Positions 33,910 to 43,304 of a stretch of 49,182 nucleotides of DNA are shown here, in pieces (within the stretch, counting starts at the first letter, position 1; every line of letters starts with the position of its first letter). Made by a program: the position numbers and the translations under genes. Origin of the DNA: Leyella stercorea DSM 18206 (GTDB taxonomy: Bacteria; Bacteroidota; Bacteroidia; Bacteroidales; Bacteroidaceae); the NCBI RefSeq assembly GCF_000235885.1, contig NZ_JH379341.1, positions 1-49,182 on the forward strand, read 5' to 3'. A model generated the notes under the pieces. It saw only the letters and a list, made by a program, of their open reading frames with translations. It ran no database searches and was not told the DNA's origin.

Positions 33910-36410
33910 GGAATACATCGAAAATGACAACACTGGAAAACAGGTTCCCACTTTTAGCGGTGGAGCATGGCTGCATCATCTCAAAGGACGCCGACATCAC
34001 GGTGGCTTTCGAGGTGGAACTACCGGAACTTTACACCGTGACGGGTGCGGAGTACGAGGCGATACACAGTTGCTGGTGCAAGGCTATCAAGGTGCTGCCG
34101 GACTACTCCGTCGTCCACAAACAGGACTGGTTCATCAAGGAACGCTACAAACCGGAGCTTCAGAAGGACGACATGAGCTTTTTAAGCCGCTCTTTCGAGC
34201 GTCACTTCAACGAGCGTCCGTACCTGAAACACACCTGCTACCTCTACCTGACCAAGACAACAAAGGAGCGTAACCGGATGCAGAGCAATTTCAGCACGCT
34301 GTGCCGGGGACATATCATCCCGAAGGAGCTGGACAGGGAAACCACGACCAAGTTCTTGGAAGCCTGCGAACAGTTCGAGCGCATCATGAACGACAGCGGG
34401 CTTGTCAGGCTGCGCCGCCTCTCCACCGATGAGATTGTGGGTACTGAGGGAAAGACGGGACTTATTGAACGCTACTTCTCGCTCATGCCGGAAGGTGACA
34501 CCACCTTGCAGGACATCGAGCTTTCGGCAAGGGAGATGCGCATCGGCGACAACCGCCTGTGTCTGCACACCCTCTCCGACGCGGAAGACCTGCCGGGCAA
34601 GGTGGCTACCGACACCCGTTACGAGAAGCTCTCCACCGACCGGAGTGACTGCCGACTGTCATTCGCCTCCCCGGTGGGGCTTCTGCTCTCCTGCAACCAT
34701 ATCTACAACCAGTATGTGCTGATAGACAACAGTGAGGAAACCTTGCAGAAGTTCGAGAAGTCCGCCCGTAACATGCAGTCGCTATCTCGCTATTCAAGGA
34801 GCAACAGCATCAACCGCGAGTGGATAGACCAATACCTGAACGAAGCCCATTCCTACGGACTGACCTCGGTACGGGCACACTTCAACGTCATGGCGTGGAG
34901 CGACGATGCGGAGGAACTGAAGCATATCAAGAACGACGTGGGCAGCCAGTTGGCAAGCATGGAATGCGTGCCGCGCCACAACACCATCGACTGCCCGACA
35001 CTCTACTGGGCGGCGATACCCGGCAATGCGGCGGACTTCCCGGCGGAAGAGAGTTTCCACACCTTCATCGAACAGGCGGTGTGCCTGTTCACAGAGGAAA
35101 CCAACTACCGCAGCTCGCTCTCGCCCTTCGGCATCAAGATGGTGGACAGGCTCACGGGAAAACCGCTGCACCTTGACATCTCCGACCTGCCCATGAAGCG
35201 AGGTATCACGACCAACCGCAACAAGTTCGTGCTGGGTCCTTCGGGCAGCGGCAAGTCTTTCTTCATGAACCACCTCGTGCGCCAATATTATGAGCAAGGC
35301 GCACATGTGGTATTGGTGGACACGGGAAACTCCTATCAGGGCTTGTGCGGCATGATCCGACGCAAGACAGGCGGAGCGGACGGTGTGTATTTCACCTACA
35401 CGGAAGATAAGCCCATCAGCTTCAACCCGTTCTACACCGACGATTACATCTTCGACGTGGAGAAGAAGGACAGCATCAAGACCCTGTTGCTGACGCTCTG
35501 GAAGTCGGAGGACGACAAGGTGACAAAGACGGAGAGCGGCGAGCTGGGCAGTGCCGTGAGTGCCTATATTGAGCGCATCCAATCCGACCGTAGCATCGTG
35601 CCGTCGTTCAACACCTTCTACGAGTATATGCGTGACGACTACCGCAAGGAACTGGCACAGCGTGACATCAAGGTGGAGAAGTCCGACTTCAACATCGACA
35701 ACATGCTCACCACCATGCGGCAGTATTACCGGGGCGGGCGTTACGATTTCCTGCTCAACTCCACGGAGAACATCGACCTGCTCGGCAAGCGGTTCATCGT
35801 CTTCGAGATAGATTCGATTAAAGAAAACCGCGAACTGTTCCCCGTCGTGACCATCATCATCATGGAAGCCTTCATCAACAAGATGCGGCGGCTGAAAGGC
35901 GTGCGGAAACAGCTTATCGTGGAAGAGGCTTGGAAGGCCCTCTCATCGGCGAACATGGCTGAATATCTGCGCTATATGTATAAGACGGTCAGAAAATATT
36001 ACGGCGAGGCAATCGTGGTGACGCAGGAGGTGGACGACATTATCAGTTCTCCGGTGGTCAAAGAGAGCATTATCAACAACTCGGATTGTAAAATCCTGCT
36101 TGACCAAAGGAAATATATGAACAAGTTCGACCAGATACAGGCGTTGCTCGGACTGACGGAAAAGGAGAAGTCGCAGATACTCTCCATCAACATGGCGAAC
36201 AACCCTTCACGGCTCTACAAGGAGGTGTGGATAGGCTTGGGCGGCACGCAGTCGGCGGTCTATGCCACGGAGGTCAGCGCGGAAGAGTATCTGGCGTACA
36301 CCACCGAGGAAACGGAAAAAGTGGAGGTTTACCGTCTGGCGGAGAAGCTGGGCGACGACATCGAAGCCGCCATCCGGCAGCTTGCCGAAAGGCGGAGAAA
36401 CAAGGAATAA
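33906..36410 (+). CDS. traG: TraG, VirB4-like conjugation ATPase
   Basis: An 834-aa ATPase energising pilus and channel assembly. The N-terminal CagE/VirB4 domain comes first. Walker A is LGPSGSGKSFFMNHL (about residues 440-454), preceded by NRNKFV, and Walker B is KQLIVEEAWKAL (about 668-679). The C-terminal helical region DKILLDQRKYMNKF-like follows. The length is usual for the family. It overlaps traF by ATGA. It should not be confused with plasmid TraG coupling proteins, since that job is MobC here. Confidence 0.95.
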   Translation: MRNTSKMTTLENRFPLLAVEHGCIISKDADITVAFEVELPELYTVTGAEYEAIHSCWCKAIKVLPDYSVVHKQDWFIKERYKPELQKDDMSFLSRSFERHFNERPYLKHTCYLYLTKTTKERNRMQSNFSTLCRGHIIPKELDRETTTKFLEACEQFERIMNDSGLVRLRRLSTDEIVGTEGKTGLIERYFSLMPEGDTTLQDIELSAREMRIGDNRLCLHTLSDAEDLPGKVATDTRYEKLSTDRSDCRLSFASPVGLLLSCNHIYNQYVLIDNSEETLQKFEKSARNMQSLSRYSRSNSINREWIDQYLNEAHSYGLTSVRAHFNVMAWSDDAEELKHIKNDVGSQLASMECVPRHNTIDCPTLYWAAIPGNAADFPAEESFHTFIEQAVCLFTEETNYRSSLSPFGIKMVDRLTGKPLHLDISDLPMKRGITTNRNKFVLGPSGSGKSFFMNHLVRQYYEQGAHVVLVDTGNSYQGLCGMIRRKTGGADGVYFTYTEDKPISFNPFYTDDYIFDVEKKDSIKTLLLTLWKSEDDKVTKTESGELGSAVSAYIERIQSDRSIVPSFNTFYEYMRDDYRKELAQRDIKVEKSDFNIDNMLTTMRQYYRGGRYDFLLNSTENIDLLGKRFIVFEIDSIKENRELFPVVTIIIMEAFINKMRRLKGVRKQLIVEEAWKALSSANMAEYLRYMYKTVRKYYGEAIVVTQEVDDIISSPVVKESIINNSDCKILLDQRKYMNKFDQIQALLGLTEKEKSQILSINMANNPSRLYKEVWIGLGGTQSAVYATEVSAEEYLAYTTEETEKVEVYRLAEKLGDDIEAAIRQLAERRRNKE

Positions 36411-36450
36411 CTAAAAAACAGAATGTATCAACCAAAAAAGAAAAACGCGT

Positions 36451-36831
36451 ATGAATTTACCAAAAGTGAAAATGCTGCAAGTCAGCAAGTGCCTTATCGG
36501 ATTGGCGGTCATGATGCTGCAATCCTGCGACGTGGCCGACAACCGCCGCGACATGCTGTGCGGGAACTGGGAGAGCGTGGAGGGAAAACCTGACGTGCTT
36601 ATCTACAAGGAGGGCGAAGCCTACAAAGTGACGGTGTTCCGTCGTAGCGGTCTGCGCCGCAAGCTCAAGCCGGAAACCTATCTCTTGCAGGAGGAGAACG
36701 GCAACCTGTTCATGAACACCGGCTTCCGCATCGACGTGTCCTACAACGAGGCCACGGATGTGCTGACTTTCTCGCCAAACGGGGACTATGTGCGGGTGAA
36801 GCCGCAGCCGGGACATCCGACCGAAGAATAA
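36451..36831 (+). CDS. traH: TraH, DUF3876 lipoprotein
   Basis: A 126-aa protein with an N-terminal hydrophobic leader and a lipobox-like LQSC (Cys at about residue 27), so probably a lipoprotein. The mature part is beta-rich (NWESVEGKPDVLIYKEGEAYKVTVF, then LQEENGNLFMNTGF), matching DUF3876. It lies between the VirB4 and VirB5-like genes. Function is unknown. Confidence 0.88.
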   Translation: MNLPKVKMLQVSKCLIGLAVMMLQSCDVADNRRDMLCGNWESVEGKPDVLIYKEGEAYKVTVFRRSGLRRKLKPETYLLQEENGNLFMNTGFRIDVSYNEATDVLTFSPNGDYVRVKPQPGHPTEE

Positions 36832-36834
36832 CAA

Positions 36835-36852
36835 CCACTAAAATCCAAAGTA
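36835..36852 (+). promoter_or_regulatory. RteR-complementary leader motif before traI
   Basis: CCACTAAAATCCAAAGTA ends 2 nt before the traI ATG. It pairs with RteR 7371-7387 over all 17 bases with one bulged A. Confidence 0.55.
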
Positions 36853-36854
36853 AC

Positions 36855-37484
36855 ATGAGAACAAGAATAACAATGATTATCTGCCTGTGCCTGCTTTTCG
36901 CGGGCAGGGCAAGCGCACAGTGGGTCGTAAGCGATCCGGGCAATCTAGCGCAGGGCATCATCAATGCCTCCAAAAACATCATCCATACCTCCAAGACCGC
37001 CACGAACATGGTGAGCAACTTTCAGGAGACGGTGAAAATCTATCAGCAGGGCAAGAAGTATTACGATGCCCTCAAATCGGTGAACAATCTGGTCAAGGAC
37101 GCCCGCAAGGTGCAGCAGACCATCCTGATGGTGGGCGACATCACAGACATCTATGTGAACAGTTTCCAACGGATGCTCCGTGACGGGAATTTCAGACCCG
37201 AAGAGCTTTCCGCAATCGCTTTCGGCTACACGAAACTGCTGGAGGAAAGCAACGAAGTGTTGACGGAACTCAGGAACGTGGTGAACATCACCACGCTCTC
37301 CATGACCGACAAGGAGCGCATGGACGTGGTGGAACGCTGCCACTCGAAGATGAAGCGTTACCGCAACCTCGTGAGCTACTACACGAACAAGAACATCTCC
37401 GTGAGTTACCTGCGTGCGAAAAAGAAGAACGACCTCGACCGCATCATGGGGCTGTACGGGAACATGAACGAAAGATACTGGTAG
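36855..37484 (+). CDS. traI: TraI, VirB5-like DUF4141 protein
   Basis: A 209-aa secreted protein with a cleavable signal peptide ending at RASAQ (residue about 22). The mature protein is helical and coiled-coil-like (GIINASKNIIHTSKTATNMV and VKIYQQGKKYYDALKSVNNL), matching DUF4141, a probable VirB5/TrbJ-type minor pilus or periplasmic component. It lies 3 nt upstream of traJ. Its translation start sits next to an RteR-complementary leader. Confidence 0.9.
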   Translation: MRTRITMIICLCLLFAGRASAQWVVSDPGNLAQGIINASKNIIHTSKTATNMVSNFQETVKIYQQGKKYYDALKSVNNLVKDARKVQQTILMVGDITDIYVNSFQRMLRDGNFRPEELSAIAFGYTKLLEESNEVLTELRNVVNITTLSMTDKERMDVVERCHSKMKRYRNLVSYYTNKNISVSYLRAKKKNDLDRIMGLYGNMNERYW

Positions 37485-37487
37485 CCT

Positions 37488-38492
37488 ATGAAGTTCGACA
37501 ACCTTCATCAGATTTTACGTTCACTTTATGAGCAGATGATGCCGCTGTGTGGGGACATGGCTGGTGTGGCGAAAGGCATCGCCGGGCTGGGTGCGCTGTT
37601 CTACGTCGCCTACCGGGTATGGCAGTCGCTGGCGAGAGCTGAACCGATAGACGTATTCCCGATGCTCCGTCCTTTTGCCATCGGTCTGTGCATCATGTTC
37701 TTCCCGACTGTGGTGCTGGGCACGATAAACAGCATCCTCTCACCCGTCGTACAGGGCACGGCAAAGATGCTGGAGGCGGAAACGCTGGACATGAACCGAT
37801 ACCGGGAGCAGAAGGACAAACTGGAATACGAGGCGATGGTACGCAACCCCGAAACCGCCTACCTCGTGTCCAACGAGGAATTTGACAAGCAACTGGAGGA
37901 ACTCGGCTGGTCGCCCTCCGACATGGTGACGATGGCGGGAATGTATATCGACCGGGGAATGTACAACATGAAGAAGAGCATCCGCGACTTCTTCCGCGAG
38001 ATACTCGAACTGCTGTTCCAAGCCGCCGCCCTCGTGATAGACACCGTCCGCACCTTCTTTCTCGTGGTGCTGGCGATTCTCGGTCCGATAGCCTTCGCCC
38101 TGTCGGTATGGGACGGTTTCCAAAACACGCTCACGCAGTGGATATGCCGCTATATACAGGTCTCTCTGTGGCTACCGGTATCGGACATGTTCAGCACCAT
38201 ACTGGCGAAGATACAGGTTCTGATGCTGCAAAACGACATCGAGCGGATGCAGGCAGACCCGAACTTCTCGCTGGATTCGAGCGACGGGGTGTATATCGTA
38301 TTCCTCTGCATCGGCATCATCGGCTACTTTACCATTCCCACCGTTGCGGGCTGGATTATCCAAGCCGGAGGCATGGGCGGTTACGGTCGCAACGTGAACC
38401 AGATGGCGGGACGAGCCGGAAGCATGGCGGGCAGCGTGGCGGGTGCAGCCGCAGGAAACGCAGTCGGACGTGGCGGCAAATTGCTGAAATAA
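37488..38492 (+). CDS. traJ: TraJ, VirB6-like membrane protein
   Basis: A 334-aa polytopic inner-membrane protein with hydrophobic helices at about residues 26-46, 62-84, 178-212, 222-240 and 262-285. A Gly/Ala-rich C-terminus follows (MAGRAGSMAGSVAGAAAGNA). This is the VirB6/TrbL profile of a channel component. The order VirB5-VirB6-VirB8 is kept. Confidence 0.92.
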   Translation: MKFDNLHQILRSLYEQMMPLCGDMAGVAKGIAGLGALFYVAYRVWQSLARAEPIDVFPMLRPFAIGLCIMFFPTVVLGTINSILSPVVQGTAKMLEAETLDMNRYREQKDKLEYEAMVRNPETAYLVSNEEFDKQLEELGWSPSDMVTMAGMYIDRGMYNMKKSIRDFFREILELLFQAAALVIDTVRTFFLVVLAILGPIAFALSVWDGFQNTLTQWICRYIQVSLWLPVSDMFSTILAKIQVLMLQNDIERMQADPNFSLDSSDGVYIVFLCIGIIGYFTIPTVAGWIIQAGGMGGYGRNVNQMAGRAGSMAGSVAGAAAGNAVGRGGKLLK

Positions 38493-38523
38493 TCAATGTG
38501 CAATCATAAATTGGAAAATATAA

Positions 38524-39147
38524 ATGGAATTCAAATCACTTAGAAACATCGAATCGTCGTTCAGGCAGATACGCCTGTTCGGTATCGTCTTCCTCTCGCT
38601 GTGCGCCGTGGTGACGGTGTGGAGCGTGTGGAACTCCTACCGTTTCGCAGAGAAGCAACGGGAGAAAATCTATGTGCTGGACAACGGCAAGAGCCTGATG
38701 CTCGCCTTGTCTCAGGATTTGTCGCAGAACCGCCCGGCGGAGGCACGGGAACATGTGCGCCGTTTCCACGAGATGTTCTTCACGCTATCACCTGAAAAAA
38801 GCGCGATTGAACACAACGTGAAACGTGCCTTGCTGCTGGCGGACAAGAGCGTGTACCACTATTATTCGGACTTCGCGGAGAAGGGGTACTACAACCGCAT
38901 CATCGCCGGGAACATCAACCAAGTGCTGAAGGTGGACAGCGTGGTGTGCGACTTCAACGCCTATCCCTACCGTGCCGTGACCTACGCCACACAGAAAATC
39001 ATCCGGCAGAGCAACGTCACCGAGCGCAGCCTCGTGACCACCTGCCGCCTGCTGAACGCATCGCGGTCGGATGACAACCCGAACGGTTTTACCATCGAGG
39101 GTTTCACCATCATTGAGAACAAGGATTTACAGACTATCAAACGGTAA
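38524..39147 (+). CDS. traK: TraK, VirB8-like protein
   Basis: A 207-aa bitopic inner-membrane protein: short cytosolic N-terminus, one membrane helix at about residues 17-37 (IRLFGIVFLSLCAVVTVWSV), and a periplasmic domain rich in mixed alpha/beta sequence. It resembles the Bacteroidetes TraK scaffold proteins that occupy the VirB8 position. It lies 6 nt before traL. Confidence 0.92.
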   Translation: MEFKSLRNIESSFRQIRLFGIVFLSLCAVVTVWSVWNSYRFAEKQREKIYVLDNGKSLMLALSQDLSQNRPAEAREHVRRFHEMFFTLSPEKSAIEHNVKRALLLADKSVYHYYSDFAEKGYYNRIIAGNINQVLKVDSVVCDFNAYPYRAVTYATQKIIRQSNVTERSLVTTCRLLNASRSDDNPNGFTIEGFTIIENKDLQTIKR

Positions 39148-39153
39148 CAGGAC

Positions 39154-39462
39154 ATGAAAAGTATCAGAAAATCAATGTGGGGCATGTATTGGAAACTCCA
39201 CGACAAACGGAAACGCTTGGCGGCAAGTCTCAAAGGGTATCTGGACGGCTTGCCGCCGGAAACACGCCGCCGCATCGTGCTGGGGATGTTCGCCGCCTTC
39301 GCGGTGCTTGCCCTTTACACCTTCGGCAGAGCCGTCTATGACATCGGCAGGAACGACGGCTCACATATGGAAACGGGACACGCCGGACGGGTGGAACTGC
39401 CGACCCCGGCGGAAACAGGCAATCACTTAACACCTTATTTATATGGAACAGACAAAGAATGA
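39154..39462 (+). CDS. traL: TraL, DUF3989 membrane protein
   Basis: A 102-aa protein with a basic cytosolic N-terminus (WKLHDKRKRLAASLKGYLDGL) and one membrane helix at about residues 45-65 (IVLGMFAAFAVLALYTFGRA). It overlaps the start of traM by 20 bp. It matches DUF3989, found only in these transfer operons. Function is unknown. Confidence 0.88.
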   Translation: MKSIRKSMWGMYWKLHDKRKRLAASLKGYLDGLPPETRRRIVLGMFAAFAVLALYTFGRAVYDIGRNDGSHMETGHAGRVELPTPAETGNHLTPYLYGTDKE

Positions 39463-40795
39463 ACCGACGAAAGAGAACAAAGCTGCTCCCGAAACGGGGA
39501 AACCGAAAAAGGAGCGCGAACCGCTGACAGAGGCGCAACGGCTGAAACGGCAGAAGATGATCGTGCTGCCCGCTATGGTGTTGGTGTTCATCGGGGCGAT
39601 GTGGCTGATATTCGCCCCGTCCTCCGGCAAGGAGCAACCGCCGGGAACGGACGGATACAACACCGAGATGCCCGACGCTGACAAGGCGAACCGGCAGATT
39701 ATCGGCGACAAGCTGAAAGCCTACGAGCATGGGGAGATGGAAGAGCGTCAGGAGAGCCGCAACCGTGCCATCGGGCAGCTGGGCGACATGTTCGACCGCG
39801 AGATAGCGGGAACGGAGAACGGAGTGGACTTCGACCTCGCCAATCCGGGCGGCAAGGAAGAAAGGGCAAAGCCAGCCACGCCGCAGACCATCCAGTCCTC
39901 CGCAGCCGCCTACCGTGACCTGAACGCCACGCTCGGAAACTTCTACGACCAGCCGAAAAACGACAATGCGGAGATGGACGAATTGTTGGAGCGCATCGCA
40001 TCGCTGGAGTCGGAACTGGAAAGCGAGAGGGGCAAGGCTTCCTCTATGGACGAGCAGGTGGCTCTTATGGAGAAGTCCTACGAGCTGGCGGCAAAGTACA
40101 TGGGCGGTCAGAACGGAGGACAGCCATCGGCGGAACAGAGGGCAGAGCCAACTACCGTGCAGAAAGGGAAGAAGAACAAGGCAATGCCTATCAGACAGGT
40201 GGAGCATCAAGTAGTTTCTTCACTCTCACAGCCTATGAGTAACGCGGAGTTTGTCGCCGCCTTATCGCAGGAACGCAACCGGGGTTTCAACACGGCTGTC
40301 GGCACGGCGGAGGTATTGGACAGGAACACCATACCGGCGTGCGTGCATGGGGCGCAGAGCGTGACGGACGGGCAGACGGTAAGGCTGCGCCTGCTGGAGC
40401 CTATGGCGGTGGCAGGCAGGACAATACCCCGGGGTGCGGTGGTGGTCGGCACGGGCAAGATACAGGGTGAGCGGCTCGACATCGAGATTACCTCGCTGGA
40501 ATACGACGGCACGATTATCCCCGTGGAGCTTGCGGTCTATGACACGGACGGACAGCCCGGCATCTTCATCCCGAACTCGATGGAGATGAACGCCGTCCGG
40601 GAGGTCGCCGCCAACATGGGCGGCTCGCTGGGAAGCAGCATCAACATCTCCACCAATGCCGGGGCGCAGCTCGCCTCCGACTTGGGCAAGGGGCTGATAC
40701 AAGGCACGAGCCAGTACATCGCCAAAAAGATGCGAACCGTCAAGGTGCATCTGAAAGCCGGGTACAGGGTCATGCTTTACCAAGAAAAATATTGA
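39443..40795 (+). CDS. traM: TraM, VirB10-like channel protein
   Basis: A 450-aa protein with a charged N-terminus, one membrane helix at about residues 36-54 (MIVLPAMVLVFIGAMWLIF) and a long low-complexity periplasmic region with coiled coil (about 170-225). The C-terminal conjugative TraM domain (from about 290) has a VirB10-like beta fold: GAQSVTDGQTVRLRLLEPM, RGAVVVGTGKI, and the closing MRTVKVHLKAGYRVML. It bridges inner and outer membranes. Confidence 0.93.
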   Translation: MEQTKNEPTKENKAAPETGKPKKEREPLTEAQRLKRQKMIVLPAMVLVFIGAMWLIFAPSSGKEQPPGTDGYNTEMPDADKANRQIIGDKLKAYEHGEMEERQESRNRAIGQLGDMFDREIAGTENGVDFDLANPGGKEERAKPATPQTIQSSAAAYRDLNATLGNFYDQPKNDNAEMDELLERIASLESELESERGKASSMDEQVALMEKSYELAAKYMGGQNGGQPSAEQRAEPTTVQKGKKNKAMPIRQVEHQVVSSLSQPMSNAEFVAALSQERNRGFNTAVGTAEVLDRNTIPACVHGAQSVTDGQTVRLRLLEPMAVAGRTIPRGAVVVGTGKIQGERLDIEITSLEYDGTIIPVELAVYDTDGQPGIFIPNSMEMNAVREVAANMGGSLGSSINISTNAGAQLASDLGKGLIQGTSQYIAKKMRTVKVHLKAGYRVMLYQEKY

Positions 40796-40810
40796 AAACA
40801 ATAAAAATTA

Positions 40811-40829
40811 CCACTAAAATCCAAAAGTA
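40811..40829 (+). promoter_or_regulatory. RteR-complementary leader motif before traN
   Basis: CCACTAAAATCCAAAAGTA abuts the traN ATG. It matches the RteR complement with two extra A residues. Confidence 0.45.
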
Positions 40830-41816
40830 ATGAGAAAAGTAATCATCATGTTTGCCCTCGCTATGGGCATCATAACTGCCAACGCGCAGGAGAATGTAAC
40901 CGTTGAAACGACCAACGGAAGTGAACAACCGACCTTGACGAAGGAGGTCTATCCGCAGAAGGAGGCGGACGGCGACCTATATCACGGGCTGTCACGCAAG
41001 CTGACCTTCGACCGCATGATACCGCCGCACGGTCTGGAAGTGACCTACGACAAGACCGTCCACGTCATTTTTCCGGCGGAGGTGCGCTATGTCGATTTAG
41101 GCTCGCCCGACCTGATTGCCGGGAAAGCCGACGGAGCGGAGAACATCATCCGTGTGAAGGCTACCGTAAGGAATTTTCCCAACGAAACGAATATGTCCGT
41201 CATCACGGAGGACGGCAGTTTCTACACCTTCAACGTGAAGTACGCCGCCGAACCGCTGTTGCTCAACGTGGAGATGTGCGACTTCATCCATGACGGCAGC
41301 ACGGTGAACCGCCCGAACAACGCGCAGGAAATCTATCTGAAAGAGCTGGGCAGCGAAAGCCCGATGCTGGTGCGCCTTATCATGAAGTCCATCCACAAAC
41401 AGAACAAGCGCGAGGTGAAGCATATCGGCTGCAAGCGTTTCGGCATCCAATACCTGTTGAAAGGCATCTACACGCACAACGGCTTGCTTTATTTCCACAC
41501 GGAGATAAAGAACCAGAGCAACGTGCCTTTCGATGTGGACTACATCACTTGGAAAATCGTGGACAAGAAGGTTGCGAAGCGTACTGCCGTGCAGGAGCAG
41601 ATTATTCTGCCGCTCCGCGCGCAGAACTACGCCACCCTCGTGCCGGGCAAAAAGAGCGAGCGCACGGTCTTCACGATGGCGAAGTTCACCATCCCCGATG
41701 ACAAGTGCCTCGTGGTGGAATTGAACGAGAAGAACGGCGGCCGTCACCAGTCCTTCGTGATTGAGAACGAGGATTTGGTACGCGCGGGTACCATCAACGA
41801 ACTTCAAGTACGCTGA
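40830..41816 (+). CDS. traN: TraN, VirB9-like protein (DUF4138)
   Basis: A 328-aa secreted protein with a signal peptide ending near ITANAQ (residue about 20). The N-terminal VirB9-like beta domain includes VHVIFPAEVRYVDLGSPDLIAGKADGAENIIRVKA (about 75-110). The C-terminal domain includes FDVDYITWKIVDKK. It is an outer-membrane-associated channel component acting with TraM and TraO. The stop is followed after 2 nt by the traO ATG. Confidence 0.93.
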   Translation: MRKVIIMFALAMGIITANAQENVTVETTNGSEQPTLTKEVYPQKEADGDLYHGLSRKLTFDRMIPPHGLEVTYDKTVHVIFPAEVRYVDLGSPDLIAGKADGAENIIRVKATVRNFPNETNMSVITEDGSFYTFNVKYAAEPLLLNVEMCDFIHDGSTVNRPNNAQEIYLKELGSESPMLVRLIMKSIHKQNKREVKHIGCKRFGIQYLLKGIYTHNGLLYFHTEIKNQSNVPFDVDYITWKIVDKKVAKRTAVQEQIILPLRAQNYATLVPGKKSERTVFTMAKFTIPDDKCLVVELNEKNGGRHQSFVIENEDLVRAGTINELQVR

Positions 41817-41818
41817 CC

Positions 41819-42394
41819 ATGAGAAAGTACATCGCAATAATCATCGCGTCGCTTGCCCTTTTTACAGGGCAGGCGCACGCCCAGCGGTGTCTGCCGAAGA
41901 TGCAGGGCATCGAGGTGAGGGCGGACATGGCGGACGGCTTCAATCTCGGCGGCAAGGACGGCGGGTACAGCTTCGGGGCGGCTCTCTCCACCTACACGAA
42001 GAAGGGGAACAAGTGGGTGTTCGGTGGCGAATACCTGTTGAAGAACAATCCCTACAAGGACACCAAGATACCCGTGGCGCAGTTCACGGCGGAGGGCGGC
42101 TATTACTTCAAGATACTGTCGGACGCCCGAAAGATTGTTTTCGTCTATGCCGGGGCTTCGGCTCTCGCCGGATATGAGGCGGTAAATTGGGGGAAGAAGG
42201 TGCTGCATGACGGCTCCACGCTGCACGACCGGGACGCCTTCATCTACGGCGGTGCGCTGACGCTCGATGTGGAGTGTTACGTGGCAGACCGTATCGCCCT
42301 GCTTGCCAACCTGCGGGAGCGTTGCCTTTGGGGTGGCGACACACGGAAGTTCCACACGCAGTTCGGGGTCGGTATCAAGTTCATCATCAACTGA
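41819..42394 (+). CDS. traO: TraO, outer-membrane conjugation protein
   Basis: A 191-aa protein with a signal peptide ending near GQAHAQ (residue about 21). The mature part alternates amphipathic beta-strands (GYSFGAALSTYTKKGNKWVF, GGEYLLKNN, FHTQFGVGIKFIIN) and ends in an aromatic/hydrophobic strand, as in small outer-membrane beta-barrels. It occupies the TraO position. Only 7 nt separate it from traP. Confidence 0.92.
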   Translation: MRKYIAIIIASLALFTGQAHAQRCLPKMQGIEVRADMADGFNLGGKDGGYSFGAALSTYTKKGNKWVFGGEYLLKNNPYKDTKIPVAQFTAEGGYYFKILSDARKIVFVYAGASALAGYEAVNWGKKVLHDGSTLHDRDAFIYGGALTLDVECYVADRIALLANLRERCLWGGDTRKFHTQFGVGIKFIIN

Positions 42395-42401
42395 CACGGG
42401 C

Positions 42402-43304
42402 ATGGAAAGGACGGAAATAGATGCTGTCAGAAGGATGCCGCTTGCGGATTTTCTCGCACGGCTGGGGCATGAGCCTGTCAGAAGGAGCGGTAACGAGCTG
42501 TGGTATCTTGCCCCGTACAGGGGCGAGCGCACATCCTCTTTCCGTGTGAACGTGGCGAAACAGCTCTGGTACGACTTCGGTTTGGGCAAGGGCGGCGACA
42601 TCTTCACGCTTGCCGGGGAGTTTCTGCAAAGCGATGACTTCATGAAGCAAGCGAAGTTCATAGCGGAAGCCGCCAATATGACGGTTGCCGGATGGGAAAA
42701 GCCCGTCTATCTCTCGAAGCCGACCGAATCCGTTTTTGAGGATGTGGAGGTCGCTCCGCTGCTCCGCTCACTGCTGACGGAGTATTTAGAGGAACGGGGC
42801 ATCCCTTACGCCATCGCATCCCGTCACTGCTGCCGCTTGAACTACGGTGTGCGTGGGAAACGGTATTTTGCCGTTGGCTTTCCGAACATGGCAGGTGGCT
42901 ATGAAGTCAGAAGCCGATATTTCAAGGGTTGCATACCTCCGAAGTCTGTATCACTGGTAAAGGCGAATGACATCCCGGCTGACGAGTGCCTCGTGTTCGA
43001 GGGCTTCATGGACTTTCTCTCTGCCGTGACGCTTGGTGTAACCGGTAACGCTGACTGTCTTGTGCTGAACTCAGTCGCCAACGTGGAGAAGGCGGCGGGA
43101 TTGCTGGACGGATACGGGCGCATCGGCTGCTTCCTCGACCGTGACGAAGCCGGACGGCGGACGCTTGCCGCACTTACCATGCGATACGGGGAACGTGTCA
43201 CCGACCGTTCCTCCCTCTATGACGGTTGCAAGGACTTGAACGAGTACCTGCAACTGACAACGAAAAAACAGAAAAACAACCATCTAAAAATCGAAGAACA
43301 ATGA
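42402..43304 (+). CDS. traP: TraP, DnaG-type primase (CHC2/Toprim)
   Basis: A 300-aa DNA primase-like protein. The N-terminal zinc-binding-like domain keeps the LWYLAPYRGERTSSFRVN and DFGLGKGGDIFTLAGEF signature of CHC2 fingers. The Toprim core follows (CLVFEGFMDFLSAV at about 196-209, and CFLDRDEAGRR at about 244-254). It probably primes synthesis of the complementary strand of transferred DNA. Cys/His ligands of a true zinc finger are not obvious, so the finger may be degenerate. It overlaps traQ by 4 bp. Confidence 0.92.
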   Translation: MERTEIDAVRRMPLADFLARLGHEPVRRSGNELWYLAPYRGERTSSFRVNVAKQLWYDFGLGKGGDIFTLAGEFLQSDDFMKQAKFIAEAANMTVAGWEKPVYLSKPTESVFEDVEVAPLLRSLLTEYLEERGIPYAIASRHCCRLNYGVRGKRYFAVGFPNMAGGYEVRSRYFKGCIPPKSVSLVKANDIPADECLVFEGFMDFLSAVTLGVTGNADCLVLNSVANVEKAAGLLDGYGRIGCFLDRDEAGRRTLAALTMRYGERVTDRSSLYDGCKDLNEYLQLTTKKQKNNHLKIEEQ